Below are positions 11,603 to 22,612 of a stretch of DNA of 64,000 nt, piece by piece. The translations under genes and the position numbers were made by a program. The stretch comes from Homalodisca vitripennis. Taxonomy: Eukaryota; Arthropoda; Insecta; Hemiptera; Cicadellidae. Each line of letters opens with the position of its first letter. Position 1 is the first letter of the stretch. The notes below the pieces were generated by a model. It searched no databases. It was not told the DNA's origin and saw nothing but the letters and a program-made list of their open reading frames with translations. The stretch covers positions 21,871,001 to 21,935,000 of the forward strand of contig NC_060211.1 of NCBI RefSeq assembly GCF_021130785.1, written 5' to 3'.

Positions 11603-11674
11603 GTAACGTGCCTTGATAGTGTAAGAGGCGATAGTGATTTCCTCTCCAGTCTCTTACCTTACCTAGTGCACGCA
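11603..11674 (+). other. Exon-like conserved block, copy 1
   Basis: A pyrimidine-rich acceptor (TTTTTGTTTCAG, ending 11602) is followed by 24 codons reading VTCLDSVRGDSDFLSSLLPY then LVHA. Copy 2 at 37187-37258 encodes the same 24 residues with three differences, all silent third-position changes. Beyond 11674 the copies diverge and copy 1 meets TAG at 11705-11707. No family recognised; it may be a decayed exon of another gene or chance. Confidence 0.3.
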
Positions 11675-12740
11675 AATGTGCTATGTGGAGCACTAAGTTC
11701 TGGGTAGTGGCAATCTTTTGGTTTATTCTAAAAAGTTATGAGAGTAAATGAGGTCACACGACTTATGAGGGTATATGTCTGTTTCTTTTACGAATAACTT
11801 GTTTGGTCGTGGAGATAATCTTTAATTTAAAAAAATCATAATCTTAAGTCATAAGAATTTTTTTAAAGTTGAAAAAGAGAATGAGGCTTAAAAATAGTAC
11901 TGTTGATTTGTTTAATATACAAATAATGATGAAAAACGTTTGAAAACCTTATTTTCAAACAACTCATGTAATAGTTTGTATAGTTATTTTTAGATTGATT
12001 GGATATATTGATTATGATGAATAAAAAACAAAAAAATTATTAGATCATAAATTGAACGTATAAAGGGTAACACTAGACTTATTAAACCACTGAATTTGTT
12101 TCGATTCACATATTTTACATACTATAAATCTCGTAACTTAATTATGAGTACGTCATATCCTAATATTTTTTTTTTAACTGCAGACTACACCGTGAAAACT
12201 CGTCCTAGTTAAAATTTCAAATACCACGGTTTATTACTCTCTCGTTTTATTATTCAACACGGTTAATAGCAACTCGGCAATGCCAGATTAAACTTTAATG
12301 TGTCAAACGGGTCTTATGAAATAAGCTTTATATAAAATGATTTTCTTGGTAGGTAGTAATGTGACTTTATGTAGTTGACAAAAAGTAGTAATTTTTCAAC
12401 GGGAGAAAAACTAATTTCGCGGTTTTTGTTTGATTTACAAATTTGCTTCATTACAGTCAGAAATCAAAAGCACGTTAATTAATTTTAATTCCAGTCAATA
12501 AATTCTATTCAGATGTGAGCTGAGGCTATGACAATATCTTAAAATGTTTGTGTGCGGTATTTCATTTCTTTTGGTAGAACCACTTTTTAATATTCAACTA
12601 CTATTCGTCCCACTAGGAAAACTCTGATATTAATATTCCAGTATTATACTAGCGTTTTAAATGTAGCTTGCAATTACTTTATTAAAATATGGGTAATTGC
12701 ATAAAGTATACTAATTTGTATTTTTGAATCGTAGCCAAGT

Positions 12741-12845
12741 AATATAGTACTTATATAGTTAGTACTATGTAAGTACTAACAATATAAGTACGATAAAAAG
12801 TACTAAATATATAAGTACTAACTTATATGGTTAGTACTTATATAC
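12741..12845. repeat. AGTACTAA inverted/direct repeat cluster, copy 1 only
   Basis: Repeated TTAGTACTTATA, AGTACTAAC and ATAAGTACTA units on both strands form a potential stem-rich tract. The aligned site in copy 2 (about 39,215-39,250) has only a single AGTTAGTACTTG, so the tract expanded in copy 1. Confidence 0.65.
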
Positions 12846-12889
12846 ATGATAGGTGGTTTTCAAGTATAAAATTTAAGAATAAAGTAGTA

Positions 12890-13080
12890 TTTGGTGAACT
12901 GTTTGTCATATTTTCCAATCCAGTATGTAAACACGTAAACAAATATTAGCTACACTTTCACGTTACTGAATATTGATGTGTTTGTTGGTGGATACCATGT
13001 GTCGATAGAAACAAACAGTTTTAACCAGTTTTGGTGTTTGCTCTTACAAGAGCATTTACTGATTATATTGACTGATCATA
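12890..13080. promoter_or_regulatory. Conserved non-coding block with twin GTAAACA, copy 1
   Basis: About 190 bases match 39,290-39,475 at roughly 95%. Two GTAAACA motifs (12927-12933 and 12935-12941) have the forkhead-factor core, and GCTCTTacAAGAGC (about 13,042-13,055) is a short palindrome; both features are kept in copy 2. Regulatory role is inferred from conservation only. Confidence 0.4.
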
Positions 13081-14626
13081 AACTGTAAATTACATTACCT
13101 CGAACATGTGTTCAACTCTTGCATTAATACAGATTATGTTATCTATATTCAATACGTGGTCCAGAGGCCTCTGAAAAGCGTATTGAGGTGATTATGATCA
13201 AACCTTGCTCAAGTCAGACACAAAGCAACGAACCCCAACACGGTTAGCATGGTTTTTCTACCATGGCATGGATATAACGTTTGAAATTCGTATCGTCTCT
13301 ATTCCAGAGGTATCCTTAATGAACACAAAGATACGGTTTGAAACAAATTAATTTCCTATATGAGCCAGGATGTGATAATTCTTGTGCTGAGACCATAAAT
13401 GCCAGTGTATAGTGCACAAGGAGTATTTAGAGGAGGGTGTAATCCACAATAACATACCTAGTAAGATATACTGTAATTAAGTAACAAAACTAGTATCATA
13501 ACTAAGAGACAATTTAATTAGTAAGTACAAGTTCCTCGGCACTATACACAGCGCGTCAAAAAAATGTCAGAAGTCCAATCAGAAACCGAATCCACATTTA
13601 CATTCTTGGTGACTAATCGAATGAAAATACAAATAGGTTACAGTTACATTTGAAAATCGATTAGTAGTAAGCAAAAAGGTTCGTGTGGGATATATTTGAA
13701 AGATGACTTGATATGTAAGACCTCCATTGTTCTTAAAGGAATTAAATATTCTCCTCAGTTGCTGTTAAGAGGTTAAATCAAATCATATATTTTTGATGGT
13801 TAAATTAGGGAATGATATGGGACAATTATTATTGTTGTAAAACGTGTATTTTACAATTTAGATCAAATCCACCTATATATTGAACATTTACTAGGGTACA
13901 TTAGTGATGGAATACACGCTATGTACACTATAATCAGTAACTTGTGAAAGAAAGAATTTTTGGAAGTTTTAGATTTTAAAATGGAAATAAATTAAAATAA
14001 CATTTTAATCTAAGGCTGGAAATCAAAAGGTTACAAAAGTCATTTGAACATCTTTAGAAAATAATTTGTTAGCTGTAAACGTATAGATAACTGGCCAATT
14101 CTAACTGACCAACAATTTTGGAAATTTTAAGTGTGAAAATATCAGATATTACGATTGATGTTTGAAACTATGATTTATTTTGTAGCGATATTTCAATATT
14201 CCTTCCACCCGATTGTGAAATATTACTACGTAAATGTCGACAGGATATTTAAATTGAATCTATAGTTCCATAACTCTGACTAAACAATTTACATGAACTC
14301 TAATAATGCAACTGAATCTAGATTCATTGCAGAAGTCAGTAAACTATGCGAGCCACAACTATAATAACTGATTTTATCGCTCTAGGCGGGCGACTTACAA
14401 TCGTAGAACAGAGGCTGGTTTTGTAAAAGATTCCAAGTTACAGTTCGATAATTCTGTAGATGGATTATGGTGAAATTTTGCAACTTTTATATAATAATCG
14501 AGTGATAGTAACAGTTTTAATGACTTATATTTGAAACTTAAGAATTGTGAGATATTCTTTAAAAGCTTAATTCAGGAATTATGCAAAAATTTCAAGAGGT
14601 ATAACTAATCAGTATTTAAATACATT

Positions 14627-14716
<90 letters not shown>
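14627..14716. repeat. (TA)n array at the left edge of the composite insertion
   Basis: About 45 TA units with one CA interruption, directly left of the Penelope 3' end. The matching site in copy 2 (near 43,610) has only a short TATATA. Confidence 0.95.
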
Positions 14717-14717
<1 letters not shown>

Positions 14718-14734
14718 TATTTCACTTATTGAAA

Positions 14735-16456
14735 CGAAAAAAGAAAGATTATAAGGCCTCTATATATTTTGTGGGATTTAATACCCACATCTTCAAGAAG
14801 CATAATATAAATATGAAGAAAACAAGAAACACACAACAAATAAAGTAACCAAAAATGTAAATACGCAAATAAAACATTAAAAAACTCAGCTGATATATCA
14901 TTAATGGCACAGATGGAAATTTGGAAAAAGTTAAATTTATCTTTAATTTAAACCATTTGGGTATTTTGATTTTAAAAGTAATTGATGTGCTTGTTCCAGA
15001 TTTTTAAATTTTAATCTATTTAAATTTTCTTCAGGACAAGGGAGACCTTATTAATTCCTTTAAGGTTATAACATTCTTCAATTTTGTCTTTTTTGTGCTC
15101 AGCAGCACGTTTGGCCAATGGCTTCTCCTTGTCTTTATGGAAAATATCAAATCTGTGCCATGTTATTCTGACTGTAAGGTGGTTAGATGTTTGTCCAATG
15201 TACTATTTGTTACAAAATTTACAATTAATTTGATGATTACATTCTTAGAGTCACATTTTACTTTGCCATTGATGGGATAAGTTAAACCTGTTACGTTACT
15301 TTTGAATTCCTTAGAGTATTTTTATAATTTTGCAAGAACCGCAACGTGGTTTGTTGCACGGTTCACATCCATTAGTAACGGGTTGGTGTAATTTAGGTAG
15401 TTTAGGTTGGACAAGTTTGTTTTTCAAATTTGGAGGTTTTCTAAATATTACTCCAGGTGCTTTAGCCATAAAAGTTTGGGTATCTGGAGAGGAAAGTAGG
15501 ACATTATGGGCAATTTTCATAATACTGTTAATTTTGTGTAGTCCAGAAAAAAAACTGTGTAATAAACTTTGGATGTGTTTTATAATTGAAGCTTGCTGGA
15601 TGTTTTGGTTTGTTTATTTGATTTTTAAAAATTTTGTCTGGGTAATTTAAATGTTTAAAAGTGTTGCTTAATTTTTCAATGTAATTTAAGAAGTCTATAT
15701 CATTGCTGCATAGCTTCTTGGCTCGTATAGATAAAGATTTTGGAATAGACTTTTTTATATATATTGGATGGCAACTTGAAAAATTTAGATAGTTCATTGT
15801 GCTTGTTGTTTTAACATGCAATTTTATTTTTATGTAGCCTGATTATAAGAAAATGTCTAAATCTAAAAAAGTGATCATAACATCAGAATAGTTCCATGTA
15901 AACTTCAAAGGAGAGAACTCTTGAAGATTCTTCAAAAATTCTTGCAAAGATTCCAATCCATGATGCCATATGAAAAATATATCATCGATGAAACGTACCC
16001 ATTTCAATGGTTGAAGATTTTGTGAGGCTAGAAATTTCTTCACGAATTCGCCCATGAATAGGTTAGCATATGAGGGAGCCATCCTGGTGACCATAGCTGT
16101 ACCCGAAATTTGTAGATAATTTTTGTCGTTAAATTTAAAATTGTTCATTTTAAGGACGAATTGCATTAAATCAATCAAACAGTTGGTCGATGGAATAAAA
16201 TTATTTTTTCTAGCGCCTAGAACACTCTCTACAACCTGCAGACCCTCTTTATGTGGTATGTTTGTGTATAGAGCATTTACATCTACTGTTACGAGAATTG
16301 AATTTTCAGGAATTGGTTGTTGAACAGTAGTAATTTTTTCAATGAACTCAGTAGAATATTTTGTACCTACTTTATAAGCGTCTATCTTTCGCCAAATGAG
16401 GGTATCGTTGTATTCCGTCAAAAACTGGCAAACGTAGAAAACACTATCCTTAAGCT
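14735..16456 (-). mobile_element. Penelope-like retroelement, 5'-truncated and decayed
   Basis: On the minus strand, 16456 to 15843 encodes reverse transcriptase: ILVTVDVNALYTNIPHKEG, GTAMVTRMAPSYANLFM (the usual second Gly is Val) and RFIDDIFFIWHHG with the catalytic Asp pair near 15,981-15,989. After a stop the protein continues in other frames at 15821-15528 (NYLNFSSCHP) and 15520-15311 (PPNLKNKL; NGCEPCNKPRCGSC), then a GIY-YIG endonuclease at about 15,290-15,060 with YIGQTSNHLTVR, interrupted by a frameshift and a TAG at 15203-15205. RT followed by GIY-YIG identifies the Penelope class. A short hairpin TGTGGG/CCCACA (14770-14789) lies in the 3' untranslated end, which runs into the TA array. 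The N-terminal part is missing at the junction with the LINE at 16,456. Not functional. Confidence 0.85.
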
Positions 16457-18882
16457 TGGCGGGGGAGGTCATTGTCGGTGGCGACTTTAATGCTAAATCG
16501 GTTGAATGGGGTACAGACCTATCAGACACCCGAGGAAATGAAGTCGCGGACATCGCAGCGAGGCTTGACCTTGTAGTGCCTAAACACCGGGAACACCACA
16601 ACCTTCCGAAGGCCGGGTTACCGAGAATCCATCCTGGATATTACGCTGGCGACCCCCAAGGACTGCCAACATTATCAAGAACTGGAGGGTATCAGAAGAA
16701 TACAGCGGCAGCGACCACCAGTTATGTGACATTCGCCATAGGACTCGCACCTGGATCGACTTCGCTACGCAACTTTCACATGCGGAAGTGGAACGCTAGG
16801 AAACTTGATCAAGATGCATTGCTAACGTCCCTTACACGGAGTATGGCTACTCTTCAGGTAAATCCTACTCCAAGTACTCGGAGGGAGACGGAGGCCAAGA
16901 TCAAGATCAAGATCGGGAAAGCGCCAGGCCCTGATGGCATTCCAGCCGCAGTGATCAAGATTGTAGCCCTGAAGTATTCCACGCATACTTCTTAATGCTT
17001 ACAATGCATGCTTAGCTACTGGCACGTTTCCCACAGTCTGGAAGCGGCAGAGATTGGTTCTGCTAGATAAAGGGAAGGGAACCCCTATAACGCCTTCGTC
17101 GTTTAGACCGCTCTGCATGCTGGATATAGCAGGAAAACTGCTTGAGAAGCTCATTCAAGGTAGGCTTCGCAACGACATCGATCGTGCCGGAGGTTATGCG
17201 ACAAACCAACATGGCTTCCGAAAGGGGAAATCGACAATTGGCGCGATTCAGAAGGTAACGGAGGACAGCTCGAGAGGCATGGTCTGGGAGCCTCAAAGCT
17301 CGCAAGGTGTGTCTTCTCCTTACATTCGACGTTAAAAAATGCTTTTTAACAGCGCAAATTGGGAAGACATTTTGGACGCTTTAGAGCACAGATTTGTGGT
17401 GAAGCCAGAAAATCTGGGAATGATTGAAGACTACCTCGACAAGAGGAAGCTGATTGTGGAAACGACGGAGGGTCAGCGTGAAACATGAATTAACAGCCGG
17501 CGTGCCTCAAGGCTCAATTATGGGTGCCGACCTCTGGAACGCGGACTACGACGAGCTCTTGCGTATCTCGTTGCCGAAGCAAGTACAGCTCACGGGGCTT
17601 TGCTGATGACGTTGCGGCTACGATAGTGGTAGATAGTGCCGAAGAAGCAGAGTTTTTAATTCGGGGACCACGGATGCCATCGAAACATGGCTTGAAAAAC
17701 ACTACCTGAAACTCGCCAAACAGAAGACAGAGATGGTCGTTTTGACTAGACAAAAATGGTTCCCAAAACCATTTACCGTAGAAATAGGAGGCGCAACTCT
17801 GACGTCAACAAGAGCTCTACGCTATCTAGGAGTTAATGATTGATGAGAAGCTATCCTATCGTGAACACCTCGAAAGTGCATGCAAGAAAGCCAGCAAGAC
17901 CGTATCCAACCTATCAAGGATCTTGGCAAACTCGATAGGACCACGAACCAGGAAAAGACGAGTCCTGCTTGAGGTAGTTCACTCTGTACTGCTTTATGGA
18001 GCAGAAATATGGGCGGGACGTCTTGAAGCAGAAAACATATCGGCGAAAGTTAGCAGCGGTGCAGCGGAGAGGCGCTCTCAGGGTTGCCTGCGCATACCGC
18101 ACCGTCTCCGAAGCAGCAGTATTGGTAATTGCAGGAGCTGCGCCTATCGACTTATTGGCGTTTGAGAGAGCCAAGCTCTACAACGCTAAAGTAAATTGTG
18201 ACAACTACACGGAGGCAAAAACAAGAATAAAAAACGAGACGCAACAAGAGTGGCAGAACCGATGGACGTCGGGGGATACAGGCAGATGGACGGAGCGCCT
18301 CATTCCGAACATCGATGTCTGGGTCTCTCGGAAGCACGGGGACACGGACTTCTTCCTGACCCAGTTATTGACGGGACACGGGCAGTTCAATGCTTATCTT
18401 TTCAAGATGGGCCTGCACACCACACTGACGTGCAAATACTGCCCTGACAAAATTGACAACGTCGAACACACATTCTTCGAGTGTGCTCGGTGGATTGACT
18501 GTAGAAGCACCACTGAAGAGATCATAGGCACCAGGCTCTCCCCCTCAAGCCTGGTGGCCTATACGATCAAAAAAGAAGAAAATTGGTCAGCTGTTGAAGC
18601 TTACGCACAGCGCCTCCTGAAAGCTAAAATTGCAGAAAGGGACCAGTAACCTGGAGTAGGCGTTGCAAGACGCAGCACGGACTGGATTGATGTAATGCTA
18701 ACGCGGGTTCCAATCCAGTCCCCCCCGTACCATCTACGGGGGGAGGGGAGAGGATTGTTTTTTTAGTGGGTAGGTCTGCCAGTCTGGAAGGAATCCCACA
18801 CTACCCCCACGTATATCTGCCGGAAGATGGACGGTGGAGTTTAGCGATGGTAGTGTCTTTGGAAGATCTTTTTTCAAACCTC

Positions 18883-18915
<33 letters not shown>
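16457..18915 (+). mobile_element. R1-clade-like LINE, 5'-truncated and frameshifted
   Basis: Starts within the apurinic-type endonuclease domain (VIVGGDFNAKSVEWG, from 16,465), then RT with PGPDGIPAAVIK near 16,930, FRPLCMLDIAGKLLEKLIQG near 17,104, GVPQGSIMG at 17,499-17,525 and the catalytic FADD at 17,599-17,610. A C-terminal zinc knuckle of CX2CX8HX4C form (CKYCPDKIDNVEHTFFEC) occupies 18,431-18,484; the ORF ends at TAA 18,647-18,649. Several frameshifts break it, for example near 16,975 and an extra G just before FADD. A 3' UTR with two strong hairpins ends in a 30-base A run (18,886-18,915). The C-terminal TGHGQFNAYL and knuckle layout fit R1 or a sister clade. Copy 2 lacks the insertion. 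Confidence 0.85.
18679..18743 (+). other. Paired hairpins in the LINE 3' UTR
   Basis: GGACTGGATTG (18679-18689) pairs perfectly with CAATCCAGTCC (18711-18721), an 11-bp stem. Directly after, CCCCCCGTA (18721-18729) pairs with TACGGGGGG (18735-18743) over a 5-nt loop. Such structures near a LINE 3' end may serve as the reverse-transcriptase recognition site. Confidence 0.6.
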
Positions 18916-18916
<1 letters not shown>

Positions 18917-18955
18917 ACACACACACATATATATATATAATATATATATATATAT
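18886..18955. repeat. A30 tail followed by (CA)n and (TA)n
   Basis: The poly(A) tail of the LINE (18,886-18,915) is followed by CA repeats to about 18,926 and TA repeats to about 18,955, after which copy-2-like sequence resumes (TTAAATATTTTAGCA). Confidence 0.9.
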
Positions 18956-18959
18956 GTGT

Positions 18960-21370
18960 GTTAAATATTTTAGCACTATTAGCGTTGTAATATTACTTAA
19001 CAATAAAGTAAATACGAACATCACACAAACAACACCCACGTAACGGATAAGAAATTATAACGTTTATAAGTAAGTTCGGTAGGCCTACCAGTACGGGTCG
19101 TGTACACTGTACAGGTGGTGACTATAATTGAATGATTGTATGATTAAATTAATTAATCATCTTACATTGAGCGTGACTTGAAAAGTAACCTCTCATTCAG
19201 ACGATATTTTTCAGTGATAAATTTTAAATGTGTGGCACATATCAAATCAATGTTTTAATTTCCTTAAATTTGATCACACAAAGTACAAATTTGAGTATTA
19301 ATTAATTTAATTCAATGCGTGGTCAAAGTAACCAGATTTGAGAAAGCGACATTTGTTTGCCTATAATTAGGTCAGGTTCACCGGAAATTGCAACACAAGT
19401 AGTTTAATACTAGAACTGGCTGAACTATAAACTCGAAAATATAAATGTTCCGACAATACAGTTACGGGAAGCAGTATAGCGTAATTCTGCCTTGCAGTTT
19501 ACTTTTTGTTTTCCCTACCCACGTCCCTTCCTCAAAGTATAGGTTATTCTGTCGAAGACTATTTAGGTTATTCCACAAATAGCGACTACTGTTATCGTTA
19601 TTATTAAAGTGATTCAATTACCGTTCAGTAGCATCTAGTTTAGTTCTACCGTTGTCGTTTGGACGAAAATAAAAGTGACGATGATATTTATAATCACCAG
19701 ACTGAAGAGATTAAATTTAAATTTTAGCCACAAATTACTATATCAGTAACCTATACGCTATTGGCCAGTATTATAAGTTTAAATTACAAATAATAAATAG
19801 GTAAGAAATTACTGCATAAACTATAAACTCAATGTCAAATCAATGTGACATACTAAACTAGAATAACATAGTGAGATCTGGACCTGTGGTGATTTATGTT
19901 GGTTATATAATGATCAGTCGGTGATCAAACAACTGGCACCGGTCCAAACTGCAGATTGTGAAGTCGTGAAAATCACAAGGTGGGTGGAGGAGAGAGAAGA
20001 AACTTTCCGGTGACTATAAGGGATAAAATGATTCAATGAGTTTAGTACCGGATATTGAGAATTGTTTATAATTATTACGAAAATTCTTTATTTATCCAAG
20101 AAAATCAATAAGCAACTAGTCATGATTGCATCAGACGTTAACTAACGTTGTACTCAGCTGAATGCTGATACATGGTATTGTGAAGTCAGTTAAGACTGAT
20201 TTTCCTTGTTAATAACTCCTTTTTCATTGATGGATTGTCGTCGATAAGCTACTAAGAATAAGTGATTATAGTATGGTTCATATAACCCTGAATTTATAAG
20301 AAACGATGTGTGAGCTTTGAAATTATCGTTTTGTACATACCTATGACGTCAATATTTACGAAAACCTGTTTAATACACAATCACCAAAACCTATTAAATC
20401 ACATTATATTATCTTATTCACTAATTTAATGAGTAGTAAACATAATTAAGAAAGTATTGTGTGATAGTCTTTACATGTTTTAAAACGTAATAGTTATATG
20501 ATATCTTTCATGTTAAAAGCATCCAGCCTATGCATGATATTTTAAGGCAGATTTCATACTATTTCTCACCAAATATTACGTAACTGTTCACCTTTAAATA
20601 AATATTAAAATTATAAATGTTAGATTATTAGCTGAAGCATGTTGTTTACCCTCTACAAGTTACTGTAATCACTAACTACGCCATTTACCCAATTGCAATC
20701 ACATAAAGTAATAAATGTGACTGTTGACCTTTTGGCATAGAAATGCACTCTATCCATTAAGTGCAGTTCCACGCAAAAACGATGTCATTATTAATTAGTT
20801 GTCACACACTAAAGTCATTTCTGTGAACCACAACTGGCCTGTAAATAACATTCGCAGAATCGTAGGTCTATAGCTCGTTACATCTGTTTCCATATATTAT
20901 AATAGTTCCACAGGCATTTTCTGAATATATGCTACCCAATTAAAAAGTTTATATACATACATATGTATTTTATATATAAATAGAGCCCGAGATACTGTAA
21001 TTTTGTTAAAACATTGTTGGATTTACCGAAGAATAATCGTTAAGTTCAATATATTTTAAGTTCTCTAAATGTTTTGAAGGCTATGAAAAGTCAAAATGAA
21101 AGAAATGATAATACGTGTGTATGAAATAGACTGAATAGAATTATATGACATTTTTACACCCAAAGCCTAACCATCTGCAAGATATCAAGAGAAAGATTGC
21201 ATATTTAGGCTTTACATTATGCGTAAAGCATTTTTACACAGTCGAGAATGAGTTCTATGATGACACCATCATATTCATGGTGTATGTCAATTCATGGAAT
21301 ATCCCTGAGCGTTATTTAAGCCTGGCACAATATCAATTGTGTCTAAAGGGGGAATTAACATGTTTTTTAT
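18960..21370. other. Copy 1 flank and private AT-rich sequence
   Basis: 18,960-19,385 aligns with 43,715-44,170 (shared CGGTAGGCCTACCAGTA at about 19,078 and 43,820). From about 19,385 the sequence has no counterpart in copy 2 and no recognisable gene. Confidence 0.5.
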
Positions 21371-22035
21371 GTCCAATTGTTGAAGTGAAAACTTCTTTAG
21401 GCGCGTTGAGCGTTTTGGTAGAGGGTAAAATCCTCGGTTCGCGTCACCGACATGCTAAAGTGGTTTCCATGGAAACGTTAATAATCTTTGGAAAATTTGT
21501 TTATTCTATTTTAGTCACTGTGTGCTATTTATGATTTATTAAACGCCTAATACTAAATCTACGCAATGTAATATGCTAATGATAATAGTATATCTATAGC
21601 TATGGAGAGCCAGACTAGCGCACGCGCAGTAGCCTGTGTACACGTATACACTAATACATCGACTATTTCTGACTGTATTATGTGCGCGTTGGACGCTTTT
21701 TGGATAAGTATAATTTTGTGAGTCACGTCAACAATACGTTATAGTAGCAGTACATCTGTAATTGCAAATGTGACGCGTTGTACATTAAGTATTAGAGTGT
21801 AGAATACATAAGTAAAGTTAAATTGACCACGTGGGAAGTTCAACTTGTGTGTACTGGATTTTGTTTATTTAAGTGAATTTTTAATTTGACTATTATTGTA
21901 ATTATTTAATTGAAGGATTACTGTTTATTTATTGAATTTAAATTCATTGACTTCAGTATAAAAGTGAGTATGAAACATATTAATATTTTTATACAGATAA
22001 ATGAATAATGAAAACAACGAATATATTTTTAAACA

Positions 22036-22359
22036 TTGATATTAAGCGGAGACTTTAATATTAACTTCGCAGATGACAAAAATTTATCATTAATTGAATT
22101 TTTGAATAAAACATTAGGTTTGACTATGTCTAATGATCGAAAAGTCAGTACAACAAAGTATAAAACGACTATCGATGCTGTTTTTATACGATATTTAGAT
22201 AAATTTCAATCAAACATTTTTATTTCTTATTTCAGTTACCATAAACCTATTGTATCTTTTTTAGAATACAATGAAATGATTGAACGAACAGATAATCTAA
22301 GTATTGTCAAAATTAATGATGACAATGATGTAAATAATGAAAATAATGTTCAAACTTGA
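22036..22359 (+). pseudogene. Endonuclease/exonuclease/phosphatase-domain fragment of a transposon
   Basis: A frame without an ATG start (a TAA lies just upstream at 22,030-22,032) encodes 107 residues with LSGDFNINF, the Gly-Asp-Phe-Asn core of the EEP fold, then STTKYKTTIDAVFIRYLDK and SYFSYHKPIVSFL, where Asp and His are the expected late catalytic residues. The tail is rich in Asn and Asp. Similar C-terminal domains occur in arthropod transposon proteins, probably helicase-associated ones. It ends at TGA after VQT. It is an isolated 5'-truncated piece, not a gene on its own. Confidence 0.6.
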
Positions 22360-22421
22360 ATTCATTGAAATTCGTGTAAATATAAATACTATGTATAATT
22401 AAGATAATTGTATATTAATTA

Positions 22422-22611
22422 TTTTTTCAACCACTTTGTATTTATATTTTGTTCATGATTTGTTTAACCCATCATATGTAACTAATAAATAAAACATAAA
22501 AAAACTTCATATAATTTTTTTCAACCACTTTGTATTTATATTTTGTTCATGATTTGTTTAACCCATCATATGTAACTAATAAATAAAACATAAAAAATTT
22601 CATATAATTTT
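22422..22611 (+). repeat. 94-bp tandem duplication with poly(A) signals
   Basis: Two almost perfect 94-bp units, 22,422-22,515 and 22,516 to about 22,611, each containing CAACCACTTTGTATTTATAT and TAACTAATAAATAAAACATA. It lies directly behind the endonuclease fragment and probably belongs to the same element. Confidence 0.85.
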
Positions 22612-22612
22612 T

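Larger units (their letters stand above)
21378..22612 (+). mobile_element. Possible Helentron-like non-autonomous element
   Basis: The segment begins with a motif holding GAAGTGAAAACTTC (21382-21395, a 5-bp inverted repeat) and GGTTCGCGTCACCGACATGC near 21,438, followed by a CpG-rich stretch (about 21,610-21,780), the endonuclease fragment at 22,036-22,359 and a duplicated 3' end with poly(A) signals. The combination resembles, from memory, insect rolling-circle elements whose helicase protein carries an endonuclease domain. The helicase is absent, so it would be a deleted derivative. Both boundaries are uncertain. Confidence 0.35.

Noticed and set aside
15330..15650. 106-residue plus-strand frame
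   Set aside because: Antisense to the Penelope coding region.
21145..21534. 129-residue plus-strand frame
   Set aside because: No recognisable domain, and its second half runs through the nucleotide motif thought to be the start of a transposon.
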